A DNA stretch of 64,000 nt, taken from Lysinibacillus xylanilyticus (GTDB lineage Bacteria > Bacillota > Bacilli > Bacillales_A > Planococcaceae). The stretch covers positions 1,438,929-1,502,928 of the forward strand of contig NZ_LFXJ01000005.1 in the NCBI RefSeq assembly GCF_001183605.1, written 5' to 3'. Each line of letters begins with the position of its first letter. Positions within the stretch are counted from its first letter, which is position 1. The position numbers were made by a program, and so were the translations under genes. Below, piece after piece: positions 44,146 through 53,161 of this stretch. The notes beneath the pieces are model-generated. The model was not told the DNA's origin and did not search any database. It saw nothing but the letters and a program-made list of their open reading frames with translations.

Positions 44146-45027
44146 CTATACACGTTTACCAGAAGCTTTTGCAAAAAGACCTTCTGGTTTTACAAATAAA
44201 ATTAATAGTAATAAAGAGAAACTCACTACATCTTTTAAACCAGATGACCATAGACCCTCTGTAAATGCTTCAATAATTCCAATAAGAAAGGCACCAGCAA
44301 TGGCAGCTGGGGCGTTTGTTAAACCTCCAACAACTGCTGCTACAAACGCTTTTATACCAAGCATCATCCCCATATCATAGGATGCACCAGAAATTGGCGC
44401 GATAACTGTACCCGCTAAAGCCCCCACACCAGCACTTACAACAACAGCAAGTAATGACATTTTATTTGGATTGATTCCCATTAAACGTGCAGCAAATGGA
44501 TTTACAACACAAGCTGTTAAGGATTTCCCTGTAAATGTATAATTAAAGAAGTACATCATGGCGATTAATATAACGATCGCAAGGCCGATCGCCCACAAAT
44601 TTTGTGGAAGTAACACAGCTTCTAAAAATTTAATAGGTGTATTATCCGTAAACGGCGGTAATGATTGGGCTTGTGTTCCCCAAATTAAAATCGCAATACC
44701 CCGAAATGCAATCGATACACCAATTGTAATGATTATGAGTGTTGTCATGGATGATTTACGGGCTGTATGGATTGCTGTTCGTTCAAAGACAGCACCAATT
44801 ACCGCCACTATTACGATACTTAAAATAATGGCTAACCATAATGGTAGATTAGCTTTCACCAATGAAATACTAATTAAAGCACCAAACATAGCAAATTCGC
44901 CTTGCGCAAAATTAAGGATGCCTGTCACGTTATAGATTATGACAAATCCAACTGCAATCAATGCATAAATAGCTCCTATTGTTAAACCAGAAAATAACAA
45001 TTGCAACATTTGAGAAAATGTTTCCAT
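44146..45027 (-). CDS. livH: Branched-chain-type ABC permease LivH
   Basis: A 293-residue permease with about eight membrane helices. Family blocks are IAVGFVIIYNVTGILNFAQG and EFAMFGALI at the N-terminus, and ASYDMGMMLGIKAFVAAVVG with GGLTNAPAAIAGAFLIGIIE near the C-terminus. I place the start at 45027 with GGAG nine to eleven bases before it. It is 458 bases from the binding-protein gene. Confidence 0.92.
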   Translation of the reverse strand: METFSQMLQLLFSGLTIGAIYALIAVGFVIIYNVTGILNFAQGEFAMFGALISISLVKANLPLWLAIILSIVIVAVIGAVFERTAIHTARKSSMTTLIIITIGVSIAFRGIAILIWGTQAQSLPPFTDNTPIKFLEAVLLPQNLWAIGLAIVILIAMMYFFNYTFTGKSLTACVVNPFAARLMGINPNKMSLLAVVVSAGVGALAGTVIAPISGASYDMGMMLGIKAFVAAVVGGLTNAPAAIAGAFLIGIIEAFTEGLWSSGLKDVVSFSLLLLILFVKPEGLFAKASGKRV

Positions 45028-45169
45028 AATGTCTTTCACTCCATTCATTTCGGGGTTACTAAGCTCATAAATGAATGAACAGTGATAGAGAGACACCACT
45101 GTTCATTGAATGTGTATTATTTTGCAGGTATGTAGAATAACCATTTTTATCTCTTAGGTTCATCACCAT

Positions 45170-45375
45170 ACCGTGATGTTGATTTCCGTTCCGGCTGGGC
45201 GCTTTGCCGCTGACGCGCAGATAAAAAATTTGTTGCTGACGCTTCGCTTTCGCGCAGAGCAGAGCTTCCTGGGGCGTCCGATGAGCCGCTAATCCCCAAG
45301 GAGTCGCCCTTCCTCCACTCCAATCAACTACATGCAACTTGGTTCCTAAGGCAAACGTCGAGCTGTTTCTTCCAC
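45170..45375. repeat. GC-rich intergenic element
   Basis: About 200 bases of much higher GC than the surroundings, between livH and livJ. It contains GCTGACGCTTCGCTTTCGC (shared with 50717 to 50735), GGGGCGTCCGATGAGCCGCT and GGAGTCGCCC with a CCACTCCAATCAAC end. Bacillaceae genomes often carry repeats of this style. The minus-strand frame across it is not a credible protein. Confidence 0.55.
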
Positions 45376-45485
45376 TTCAATCAAATAAAAAGTGCAAACC
45401 ATACATAAGCAAAATATCAACAAAAGAATTCTTTTTATCGATTAATATTAATGCTATATTTCTCCAATAAACAAACCCGTTATTT

Positions 45486-46685
45486 TTATTTGCCTTCTAA
45501 AGTCCACTTACCGTCAGCAATACGTACCATAGCAAAACTATCCGGCTTCAACCCCATATGATTATCCGCAGTAATGTTAAATGTCCCTGTCAAGCCTACA
45601 TATTCACCAAGTTCTTGCTCAATGTAATCTCGAAGTGCAGCGCTATCATTACCTTTTGCTTCAATTGCTTTCGTAGCAATCGAGAAAGCATCTGCTGCAT
45701 AGGCACCGAATGTACTAGCTGGTTTATTGTATTTCGCTGTGAAAGCTTCGTTATACGCTATTAATAATTCTTTTTGTGAATTTGAAGCTTCTAATTTGTC
45801 CGCAATTAATAATTTACCCGTTGGTAATATCACATCGTTTGCTGCATCACCTGCTACTTCGATAAATTGGTTCGTGGCAACACCATGACTTGCAAGAACT
45901 GGTATATCTAGCGCTAATTCACGAATATTTTTAATGACAACCGCTGACTCTTGAACAGTTCCCCATACAATTATTGCATCTGGATTCGCTTTTTTTACAC
46001 GAGTTAACAGCGGCTTCGCATCTGTGACTGTCGCTTCAAATTCATCTTCAATGACTGATTCCACACCGTAATTTTCCATGTGTTTAACAAACTCTTCATG
46101 ACCACCCGTCCCAAATGAATTCGCAACATTTAACCAGGCAACTTTCGTTAAGTTATTATCTTTTAAATATTGTAAAATCCTTTCCACAGCTTGTTGATCA
46201 TCTTGCGGCATTTTGAATACCCATTTGCGTGCTTGTCCATTTTCATTCATGTAAATTTGTTTACTAGCAGCAACAGAAATGTAAGGCACTTGATTTTGCT
46301 CTGCCAAAGGTAACATCGCTAATGAGTTTCCACTTGTTGTCCCTCCGATAACGATTGATACCTTGTCTTGTGTTAATGCTTTTTTCATTGAAAGAATGGC
46401 TTCATTTTGGTCAGATTTATCATCGTATGTTACTAAATCAATTTTTCGACCGTTAATGCCTCCACCCGCATTTTTTTGATCAACTAACATTTTCAGCGTT
46501 TGCATTTCTGGTTCCCCTAGAGCTGCTGCCCCACCAGATGCAGAGAAGATTCCAGCTATTTTGATTGAATCTCCTGATGATTCAGTACCAGATGCATCAC
46601 CTTCCCCCGAATCCGATGATGAACTACAAGCCACCAACAATAGTGCTCCCATCAATAGGAAAAGAGACAATAAAGTCTTTTTCAT
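45486..46685 (-). CDS. livJ: ABC substrate-binding lipoprotein, LivJ type
   Basis: The 399-residue lipoprotein has signal MKKTLLSLFLLMGALLLVAC with the lipobox LVAC, then a Ser/Asp/Gly-rich linker. The periplasmic-binding fold has IAGIFSASGGAAALGEPEMQ, DLVTYDDKSDQNEAILSMKK and KVAWLNVANSFGTGGHEEFV, as in leucine/isoleucine/valine-binding proteins. It is first in the transporter operon and is divergent from the LysR gene. The start at 46685 follows AAGGGG. Confidence 0.9.
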   Translation of the reverse strand: MKKTLLSLFLLMGALLLVACSSSSDSGEGDASGTESSGDSIKIAGIFSASGGAAALGEPEMQTLKMLVDQKNAGGGINGRKIDLVTYDDKSDQNEAILSMKKALTQDKVSIVIGGTTSGNSLAMLPLAEQNQVPYISVAASKQIYMNENGQARKWVFKMPQDDQQAVERILQYLKDNNLTKVAWLNVANSFGTGGHEEFVKHMENYGVESVIEDEFEATVTDAKPLLTRVKKANPDAIIVWGTVQESAVVIKNIRELALDIPVLASHGVATNQFIEVAGDAANDVILPTGKLLIADKLEASNSQKELLIAYNEAFTAKYNKPASTFGAYAADAFSIATKAIEAKGNDSAALRDYIEQELGEYVGLTGTFNITADNHMGLKPDSFAMVRIADGKWTLEGK

Positions 46686-47165
46686 AAACACTACACCCCT
46701 TAATAATTTTTATATCTATAAAACCGCATCCCCTTTTAAAATGACGGTATGTATAGCCCCTCCAAAATTACCTTTAATGTAATATTTTTCGAAAATAATA
46801 AACAAATAAGATAATAATAGATTTTTAGAGATCAAAAACTACATTAAGCAGAATTTTCTGATTTTTATTAATCAAAAGAATAACATGTATTTTAATAAAT
46901 GATAAATACTAAAAATATATATTAAAAATCCATATATATACGTTTTAGATATACTCGTACATTATTTGTTATATAAAATCCATAAAAAACATGTAGTATA
47001 GCAATCCACGAAAACACTTATAATTCAAGTATTTAACTAATTATTTATCTTAATCAGTCAGAAGTATCTAACAAAAATAATGAAAAAACAAGGAAAAATG
47101 TTACAATACAGAATAAGTATACAAATTGCATAAAATAATTAATTTTAAGTATAGGGGTGAGAGTA
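46686..47165. other. AT-rich regulatory gap between livJ and lysR
   Basis: No reading frame is seen. The 480 bases are very AT-rich and hold the divergent promoters of livJ and the LysR gene. I could not pick a single LysR box (T-N11-A) with confidence. Confidence 0.5.
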
Positions 47166-48077
47166 ATGGATTTAAGACAATTAAATTATTTCATTACGAT
47201 TGTTGAAGAAAAACAAATTACGAAAGCTGCCAAAAGGCTTCATATGGCACAACCTCCACTCAGCAATCAATTAAAAGTAATGGAGACGGAATTAAATTGT
47301 AAACTATTAGATCGAAATGGCCGAGCATTAGAGCTAACTGAACCAGGAAAGATTTTATATGAAAAAGGCAAAGCATTATTAGCTAATTTTGAAGATACGA
47401 TTTCGGAAATAAAAGAAATTGGTGAAGGCCTAAAGGGGGTATTATCAATCGGTGCAGATCAAACTTGTTTATCCTACCTACCTGAAAAAATAAAGTTGAT
47501 GCATGAAAGATACCCTAATTTATGCTTTAAAATTATTGAAGGAGATTCATTTTTCTTAAAGAAAAGTCTTATAAATAAAGAAATCGATTTAGCTATACTG
47601 CAACAACCAATCGAAAATGATAATTTCTTTTCAATTGGGTTAGATTTAGAGGAGTTTGTACTTGCCACACCTGTACAATGGAAGTTACCGAATCCAATTC
47701 AAATAGAGGACTTAAAGGATTTACCGTTTCTTTCTTTCTATCGTCATCGTAGTTGTAGTACGTTTCGCATTATTATTGATGAATTTAAACGTCACGGTTT
47801 TGAGCCTAATATTATTTGTGAATGTATTGATATTGCAATGGTTATCTCCTTAATTAATGAAGGTTTAGGGGTAACAATTTTACCGAAAACGAGTCTCGAT
47901 AAATGTTCAAATCAGGGTATTCAAATCATTAGTTTTAAGAATTGCAATATCCAATCAAATGCGACTATTGTTTGGTCAAAAGATCGATATTTAGCAAAGC
48001 ACGCAATGAATTTCTTAGAACTTTTTACAGAAGAAACTCACTTACTAACTATGGGAACAATATGCCAGAGTCAATAA
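47166..48077 (+). CDS. LysR-family regulator
   Basis: A 303-residue LysR protein: N-terminal winged helix MDLRQLNYFITIVEEKQITK with AAKRLHMAQPPLSNQLKVME, then an effector domain with LSIGADQTCLSYLPEKIKLM. It is divergent from livJ and probably controls the transporter, possibly with an aromatic or amino-acid ligand. The ATG at 47166 follows TAGGGGTGAG. A terminator lies at 48141. Confidence 0.9.
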   Translation: MDLRQLNYFITIVEEKQITKAAKRLHMAQPPLSNQLKVMETELNCKLLDRNGRALELTEPGKILYEKGKALLANFEDTISEIKEIGEGLKGVLSIGADQTCLSYLPEKIKLMHERYPNLCFKIIEGDSFFLKKSLINKEIDLAILQQPIENDNFFSIGLDLEEFVLATPVQWKLPNPIQIEDLKDLPFLSFYRHRSCSTFRIIIDEFKRHGFEPNIICECIDIAMVISLINEGLGVTILPKTSLDKCSNQGIQIISFKNCNIQSNATIVWSKDRYLAKHAMNFLELFTEETHLLTMGTICQSQ

Positions 48078-48140
48078 ACTACATGAAGAATTTTAATCTG
48101 GCGCTTAGGTGATGAACTGACGGTTTACGAAAAATAACAA

Positions 48141-48170
48141 TCTCCCGGTTGAAGTTTTTGACCGGGAGAA
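48141..48170. terminator. Terminator after the LysR gene
   Basis: Perfect arms TCTCCCGGT and ACCGGGAGA with an 11-base loop between convergent genes. Confidence 0.8.
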
Positions 48171-48176
48171 TTACAT

Positions 48177-48485
48177 TTATTTAACATACTTCAAATACTT
48201 TTTCACAAAATCTACAATGTAAAGCACTTCTTCTTCTGAAATATTGAATAGACTGCTAACTTTTCGTAGTTTGGCTGGTGATTTTAATTGTTCACGCACT
48301 TGATCTATTCTCATGTATTTACATTTTCGAGGATTTACACAATCTCTAATCTGCTTGTAACGAAGGTAAGCATACCGAGCAAAAGCATTTAACATCTCCC
48401 TCTCCTGCTCATCTCGTTGTAATTTTTTTGCCGCTTCATCGATCGTTTCCGAATCAAATGTCCATGTACCATCTGTTATTTGCAT
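48177..48485 (-). CDS. Small hypothetical protein
   Basis: A 102-residue soluble helical protein, MQITDGTWTFDSETIDEAAK and KLQRDEQEREMLNAFARYAY, with a basic middle (CVNPRKCKYMRID) and the end ISEEEVLYIVDFVKKYLKYV. The start at 48485 follows AGAGGTGG. No characterised family is recognised. Confidence 0.7.
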   Translation of the reverse strand: MQITDGTWTFDSETIDEAAKKLQRDEQEREMLNAFARYAYLRYKQIRDCVNPRKCKYMRIDQVREQLKSPAKLRKVSSLFNISEEEVLYIVDFVKKYLKYVK

Positions 48486-48852
48486 AGTACCACCTCTTTC
48501 ATTGCGTAAAGTTGATGACAAATATGGCTACACCTTAATTAGATGGCATTAAGATTGCACCCATCTCTTCTATTCATAGCTAGTAAATGCATAAGAAAAA
48601 GCCACACCTAGTTAAATGTGACTCTTTATGTATTTTTGTTTAGTTTTACAAGCTAAATTCATTAACTCTTAGATTCCGCTTCAATAATTGTTTTTTCTAC
48701 CCTTTTCTTATCTTTACTATAAATGAATTATGCCACTGTATAATTGCGTCCTGAGACTAAAAACAGAGTTAAAAATTAATATACATAAATCTTCCAATTA
48801 ACTAAACTGGGAATATAATGACTTTATTAATTAGTAATAAGGGAGGTACCAT
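48486..48852. other. Intergenic, one repeat fragment
   Basis: No gene is seen. A weak hairpin (AAGCCACA with TGTGACTCTT, 48599 to 48627) may be a terminator. At 48726 to 48757 lies AATTATGCC-x-x-TGTATAATTGCGTC, matching the left end of the structured element at 16896. Confidence 0.5.
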
Positions 48853-49373
48853 ATGAACAACCAAACTTATGTGAACTGGAGCGGACATCATCTTAAACTG
48901 ACATGGTTACAAAATCATAGAATTGACGATTTCAGCAAAGTAACAAGTGTTCATGGAGTTTGTTTCTATCAAGGGAATGTTTTGTTAGTTCATGTAGACG
49001 GGAGAGGATTAAACTTTCCTGGAGGTCATATAGAAAAGGAGAAACACCTGAAGAAGCATTTCATAGAGAGGCATTGGAAGAAGGTTATGTAATGGGGAAT
49101 ATCAACTACATTGGAGCAATTGAAGTCAGTCACGAAGTAAACCCTTTATTCAATTCTGATAGTAAGTACCCTTTAATCGGATATCAAATGTTTTATAGCA
49201 TGGAAATTCAAGAGTGTCTCCCATTTCTTCGAGAGCATGAAACAATTTCGCGCATTTGGGTTGAGCCGCAAGAAGTACCTTATGTAATTAATGACCATGA
49301 GTTTGCACACATAGTATTACAAGCAGCTTTAAGTAACAAGCCTTCTAATAAAATATATAAGGAAAGCATGTAG
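48853..49373 (+). pseudogene. NUDIX hydrolase broken by a one-base frameshift
   Basis: Frame one gives MNNQTYVNWSGHHLKLTWLQ through GGHIEK, then goes out of phase; the other frame continues GETPEEAFHREALEEGYVMG to the stop at 49373. Joined, they make a 173-residue Nudix protein with the box GGHIEK/GETPEEAFHREALEEG. The break is consistent with loss of one G in the AAAAGGAG run at about 49034 to 49041. A sequencing error is possible; otherwise this is a recent pseudogene. GGGAGGTACC precedes the ATG. Confidence 0.85.
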
Positions 49374-49476
49374 AAAAAGTGATTGATACAAAATTTTGAA
49401 ACCTTACCTATAGATTTATTTTTTTAATCTAATTCACAGGCATTTCACTATATAAATATAGCTACCAAATCATATT

Positions 49477-49551
49477 AATAGTAGTGTAAAGCTAACCTAG
49501 CTTTGCACCTCCTAGTTTGTGGTTTAGGGTCACTTTGGTTCGAGTGACCCT
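49477..49551 (+). repeat. Two-hairpin intergenic element, copy 2
   Basis: GTGTAAAGCTAA and TAGCTTTGCAC form hairpin one, then CTCCTAG; hairpin two is AGGGTCACT/AGTGACCCT followed by TTATTTATTT. It lies about 100 bases after the NUDIX pseudogene and could terminate it. Confidence 0.65.
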
Positions 49552-49865
49552 TATTTATTTGTCTTTCATTGTTATCCGAATTTCCTTAATTTTTTTCATA
49601 CCTATACTGATAAAGATATAAGCATTATCCGATGAGTTATCTCAGATTTTGTATGATTACTTCCAGGCTTTTATATCCATACCTTCCCTCTAAACTCTTT
49701 TTTAGATTAATGTCACTCTTATATTATTTTAGTAGTTCTATCATTTATTTTTGATTGTAGCTTCTACTATTGCGAAATAAATTAACTGCAGGAATAATTT
49801 GGGAAACCTTTTTCTTGTTATATTCGTATATTTAATTATAACTAACATATGTGAGGAGACTTAAA

Positions 49866-50171
49866 ATGATTGGTGGATATATTATTTGTATTGTTCTTGC
49901 TTTTATTTTTATTTTCATGGGTTATCTAGTCCATATAAAAAAGAAACTTTGGCTTATTGCGGGTTACCAAGAAGAAAATTTTATTGGCGATAAAGATAAA
50001 CTAGCTAAGCTATTTGGTGTTTTCTCTTACATAGTAGGTATCGCTACTTTTCTATTACCTTTTGGACTAGAATATTGGGGTAACATTTGCGGTATTATAT
50101 ATGCTGTTTGTATATGTCTAGGTACAGTAGTAACTTTGGTCTGGAAACAAATAATTAATAAACCACTTTAA
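49866..50171 (+). CDS. Membrane protein, DUF3784-like
   Basis: A 101-residue protein with three membrane helices (residues 3-23, 50-68, 74-93). After the first helix lies KKKLWLIAGYQEENFIGDKD, the AGY/F block typical of DUF3784 proteins. The start at 49866 follows GAGGAGA. Function unknown. Confidence 0.75.
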   Translation: MIGGYIICIVLAFIFIFMGYLVHIKKKLWLIAGYQEENFIGDKDKLAKLFGVFSYIVGIATFLLPFGLEYWGNICGIIYAVCICLGTVVTLVWKQIINKPL

Positions 50172-50180
50172 TAGTAAAAT

Positions 50181-50222
50181 ACCCCTTGAAATTAAACGGT
50201 ACATTGTCTACTTCAAGGGGAT
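50181..50222. terminator. Terminator between convergent genes
   Basis: Arms CCCCTTGAA and TTCAAGGGG with a 21-base loop. Confidence 0.65.
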
Positions 50223-50268
50223 TATTTATTGTGTCACTATTGAAACGTTTTTGTTAGTCATTCCACCA

Positions 50269-50550
50269 CTAAACGATACTTTTTCTCTTATCTTTCTGAA
50301 CAACGAAAAACATGTATAGGCTAATTAATAAAATGATGATTATTGTTACTACTAAAGAATATGTATCCTGAAACTTAAATAAGAATAAGTTCAAAGAATT
50401 TATTAATCCAACTGACACCAATAATAACCAAAAGTTATTTTTTCTTTTTGATTGATCACCGTTATTAAGATAACTAGCCGAAAGCCAGATGAAGAACGGT
50501 ACGTAACATACGATTGAAAAAGTTAAAATAGCCACCCCAATAAATGGCAT
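50269..50550 (-). CDS. Small membrane protein
   Basis: A 93-residue protein with three membrane helices (IGVAILTFSIVCYVPFFIWL, FWLLLVSVGLINSLNLFLF and LVVTIIIILLISLYMFFVV) and a basic C-terminus. AGGAGGTG lies upstream of the ATG. Family not recognised. Confidence 0.65.
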   Translation of the reverse strand: MPFIGVAILTFSIVCYVPFFIWLSASYLNNGDQSKRKNNFWLLLVSVGLINSLNLFLFKFQDTYSLVVTIIIILLISLYMFFVVQKDKRKSIV

Positions 50551-50654
50551 AGCACAAACACCTCCTAAAAACCTTCCTTATTTTATACGATTGAAATTTG
50601 GATTAGTTTCAATTTTATTATTCTATAAAAATGTTGCTTTCACATTTTATTTCC

Positions 50655-50755
50655 TAAGAAGCCCAGTGGGAGACTTCTGTGCCTGTCGCTTCGCTTTCGT
50701 TACAAAAAAACACTTGTAGCTGACGCTTCGCTTTCGCTACCAAAACATTGCTAGA
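50655..50755. repeat. GC-rich intergenic element, short form
   Basis: Contains two related units (GTCGCTTCGCTTTCGTTAC and GCTGACGCTTCGCTTTCGCT) that share a core with 45234 to 45252. It lies between two divergent small genes. Confidence 0.5.
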
Positions 50756-50890
50756 AGAAGTTAAATTTAGTAACTCTTTTATCATTAATTTTTGGGATTT
50801 TTATTTCAAACTGAGTAAAACCAAGATGAATAACCTCCCTTCCTTTGAACACCTGTGCATATTATAGATTGTAGAAGGGAGGGATATTTT

Positions 50891-51100
50891 ATGGGATATT
50901 ACGGTGGAAATTATGGTAACTGTTGTTACGGAGGCTATGGCGGTGGCCACATGGGTGGCTATGGCGGCGGTGGCTACATGAGTGGCTGCGGTGGCGGTTA
51001 CTACGGTGGTGGCCATGGCGGAGGCCATGGTTCAGCATTCGCATTAATTGTAGTTCTATTCATTCTTTTAATTATTGTTGGCGCAACATTCATGGTTTAA
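50891..51100 (+). CDS. YjcZ-family Gly-rich sporulation protein
   Basis: The 69-residue protein has a Gly/Tyr-rich half (MGYYGGNYGNCCYGGYGGGH, extending to residue 45) and a C-terminal hydrophobic helix, SAFALIVVLFILLIIVGATF. That helix is the hallmark of the YjcZ/YczN group of spore-associated proteins. The ATG at 50891 follows GGGAGGG. It is probably made in the mother cell and placed in the spore coat or membrane. Confidence 0.85.
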   Translation: MGYYGGNYGNCCYGGYGGGHMGGYGGGGYMSGCGGGYYGGGHGGGHGSAFALIVVLFILLIIVGATFMV

Positions 51101-51255
51101 ATTTTCCAATAATTTAGTTTCCATTCAGTTCTATAACGAAAAAAGTTAATGCTATTTATCATTGTCACAATTAATCATTTCCATAACCTCTGTTGCTGAA
51201 AATCAGTAATAGTGGGATAACTAACCAGCCTAACATACTACAGTTTAAAACTAGA

Positions 51256-51290
51256 AAGGTCACTTCTGTCCAAGTGGCCTTTTATTTTTA
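51256..51290. terminator. Terminator between convergent genes
   Basis: Arms AAGGTCACTT and AAGTGGCCTT (one mismatch) with a six-base loop and T residues after. Confidence 0.7.
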
Positions 51291-51303
51291 ATTGTTCAAC
51301 TTT

Positions 51304-51594
51304 TCATTTTCTTAAATAATAAAATAAAACCGCAACAATAATATTTGGTAAAGCAATGTATAAGGAATTTAAAGTAATTTTATTGCGTTCGTCCCGATGT
51401 TCTGTTGTTTCGGTAGCAAAATTTGCCCTCATCCTATCCCCACTAACCATGGACCCTGAAAAAATCATTGAAATTACAATGAAGATACAGCCAACCGTGC
51501 CTGAAACTAAATAAATCTTTTCCATTCCCCACATAATCATCGATATCAAAACACCGCAAAGTGATAAGAGAACACCAATTAATAAATACCTCAT
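51304..51594 (-). CDS. Membrane protein, DUF5316-like
   Basis: A 96-residue protein with three membrane helices. The middle block FSGSMVSGDRMRANFATETT followed by EHRDERNK matches the SGDRMRANYxTE pattern of DUF5316. I place the start at ATG 51594, six bases after GGGGGCG. Function unknown. Confidence 0.75.
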   Translation of the reverse strand: MRYLLIGVLLSLCGVLISMIMWGMEKIYLVSGTVGCIFIVISMIFSGSMVSGDRMRANFATETTEHRDERNKITLNSLYIALPNIIVAVLFYYLRK

Positions 51595-51848
51595 TTCCAT
51601 CGCCCCCTTTTTTTATTTTACGTTTAATTACATATTTTGTTTCAACTATAAGGTAAATTTTCCACTTGGACTTTGATGTAATTATGTATAATATTGTTTC
51701 CACTCTTATTGAGGTGATAAGCCTACGAATAGCCAAATTTATGTTAGTTGGAATTGTTGTTACACTGGCCTGGCTACCCCTGAAAATGATTAGCCATTTA
51801 AAAAGGATGATTATTGTTTCGATAGAAGAAATATGTGTTAGTTAAGGT

Positions 51849-51925
51849 GAAAATAGATTGTCTCTCTTTTCTTCGTGAACATAAAATGACTTCGCGATTT
51901 TGGGTAGAGCTTGAATCTTCAATGT
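51849..51925 (+). pseudogene. Short remnant of a second NUDIX gene
   Basis: The plus strand encodes DCLSFLREHKMTSRFWVELE, a clear relative of ECLPFLREHETISRIWVEPQ in the broken NUDIX gene at 48853. The DNA also aligns (49213 to 49275). No start or Nudix box is left. A 43-codon frame (51714 to 51845) just upstream has a GTG inside its own ribosome site and is doubtful. Confidence 0.65.
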
Positions 51926-52009
51926 GGTCGCTGTCGAAACTTGCGCAAATGAAAAACGCCATACAATCATCATCGATGAAAGTATAGCGCTTATTGATTC
52001 AGGTTATTG

Positions 52010-52990
52010 TTATTTAGTAAAGATTTCTTCAATTTGGTCAAGCATAATTTCGGCTGCTAGGATTCCACCTGCTGTGTTCCAAATTACATCGTCAACTTTA
52101 TGGACATTCCCTTTTTGTACTGCACTTAGGTTTTTCCATAGTGGATCTTCTGTCCATTCTTTTTCAGTAGCTAATGCTGAATCATCACCTGTTGGCATGT
52201 AAGTAAAGTAGAAAAGTACATCTCCGTCCATTTTAGGAATTACTTCTTTTCCTACCTCAACAGCTAATTTTCCTAATTTCGCATTATCTTTAAATAGTTC
52301 TGCTTGCTCTGGTACACGTTTGAATCCTAATGAATCAAAAATAACGCCAGAGAATGAATCTGTATAGTAGATTCGAGATTTATCGGCCATAAAGCGTACG
52401 AATGAAACCTCTTGGTTTGTTTTATCGCCAAGCTTTTCTTTAACAGCTTGAACTTTGTCATTGTATGCTTTTAAAACTTCTTTTCCTTTAGCTTCTTGAT
52501 TTACTGCCTTTGAATAAAGTTTAAAGTTATCTTGCCAATCACCGCGTAATGTCTCTGCGAAAACTGTCGGAGCAATCTTGCTTAATTTTGCATAGTCTTT
52601 CTCTTGTCTTATTTTATTTCCAATGATTAAATCTGGTTTTAAAGAAGCAATTTTTTCAATGTTAATTTCACTCTCAACCCCAACAACTTCTACGCCTTCC
52701 ATCTTATCCTTTAAATGGTCATACCAAGGATCACCTGAAAATGCTTTTACTGCCCCTACCGGCTTAATACCTAAAGCTAGAAGTGCTTCTGTTCCTTCGT
52801 TTGTTAAAACGACAACACGTTTTGGCGTGTCTTTAATTTCAGTTGTTCCCATTGCATGTTCGACACTGTAAGCATTACCCTCAGCTGAACTTTCTTCTTT
52901 TGTGTTTTCCTTGTTATTGCCACATGCAGCTAAAACAAATACAGCGACAACAGCAAGCAAAACTAGTAGTTTTTGAAATGCCTTTTGCAT
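52010..52990 (-). CDS. Iron-siderophore ABC binding lipoprotein
   Basis: The 326-residue lipoprotein has a signal with lipobox LAAC (MQKAFQKLLVLLAVVAVFVL then AACGN) and a FecB/BtuF-type fold: GTTEIKDTPKRVVVLTNEGT, ASLKPDLIIGNKIRQEKDYA and GGILAAEIMLDQIEEIF. It binds a ferric siderophore outside the membrane. The start at 52990 follows GGGGGAAG. It is divergent from the permease genes with a Fur box between them. Confidence 0.92.
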   Translation of the reverse strand: MQKAFQKLLVLLAVVAVFVLAACGNNKENTKEESSAEGNAYSVEHAMGTTEIKDTPKRVVVLTNEGTEALLALGIKPVGAVKAFSGDPWYDHLKDKMEGVEVVGVESEINIEKIASLKPDLIIGNKIRQEKDYAKLSKIAPTVFAETLRGDWQDNFKLYSKAVNQEAKGKEVLKAYNDKVQAVKEKLGDKTNQEVSFVRFMADKSRIYYTDSFSGVIFDSLGFKRVPEQAELFKDNAKLGKLAVEVGKEVIPKMDGDVLFYFTYMPTGDDSALATEKEWTEDPLWKNLSAVQKGNVHKVDDVIWNTAGGILAAEIMLDQIEEIFTK

Positions 52991-53037
52991 CTTTTCTTCC
53001 CCCAACGTATATGATAGAATGTTTAAGTGATTTTGAT

Positions 53038-53056
53038 GATAATGAGAATCACTTTC
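53038..53056. promoter_or_regulatory. Fur box
   Basis: GATAATGAGAATCACTTTC matches the 19-base Fur consensus GATAATGATAATCATTATC at most positions. It lies 48 bases from the binding-protein start, so iron would repress the importer. Confidence 0.8.
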
Positions 53057-53161
53057 ATCTACTTGATAACGAAATTAATAATATTGTAAGAATCTATCAT
53101 TGTCAATAATTTATTTAACAAATATCAAGCACATTCTATTGAAAGAAGAGTACAAGTTTAT

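Noticed and set aside
45065-45337. A 90-codon minus-strand frame across the GC-rich element
   Set aside because: It is created by the repeat itself, has no ribosome site and no family resemblance.
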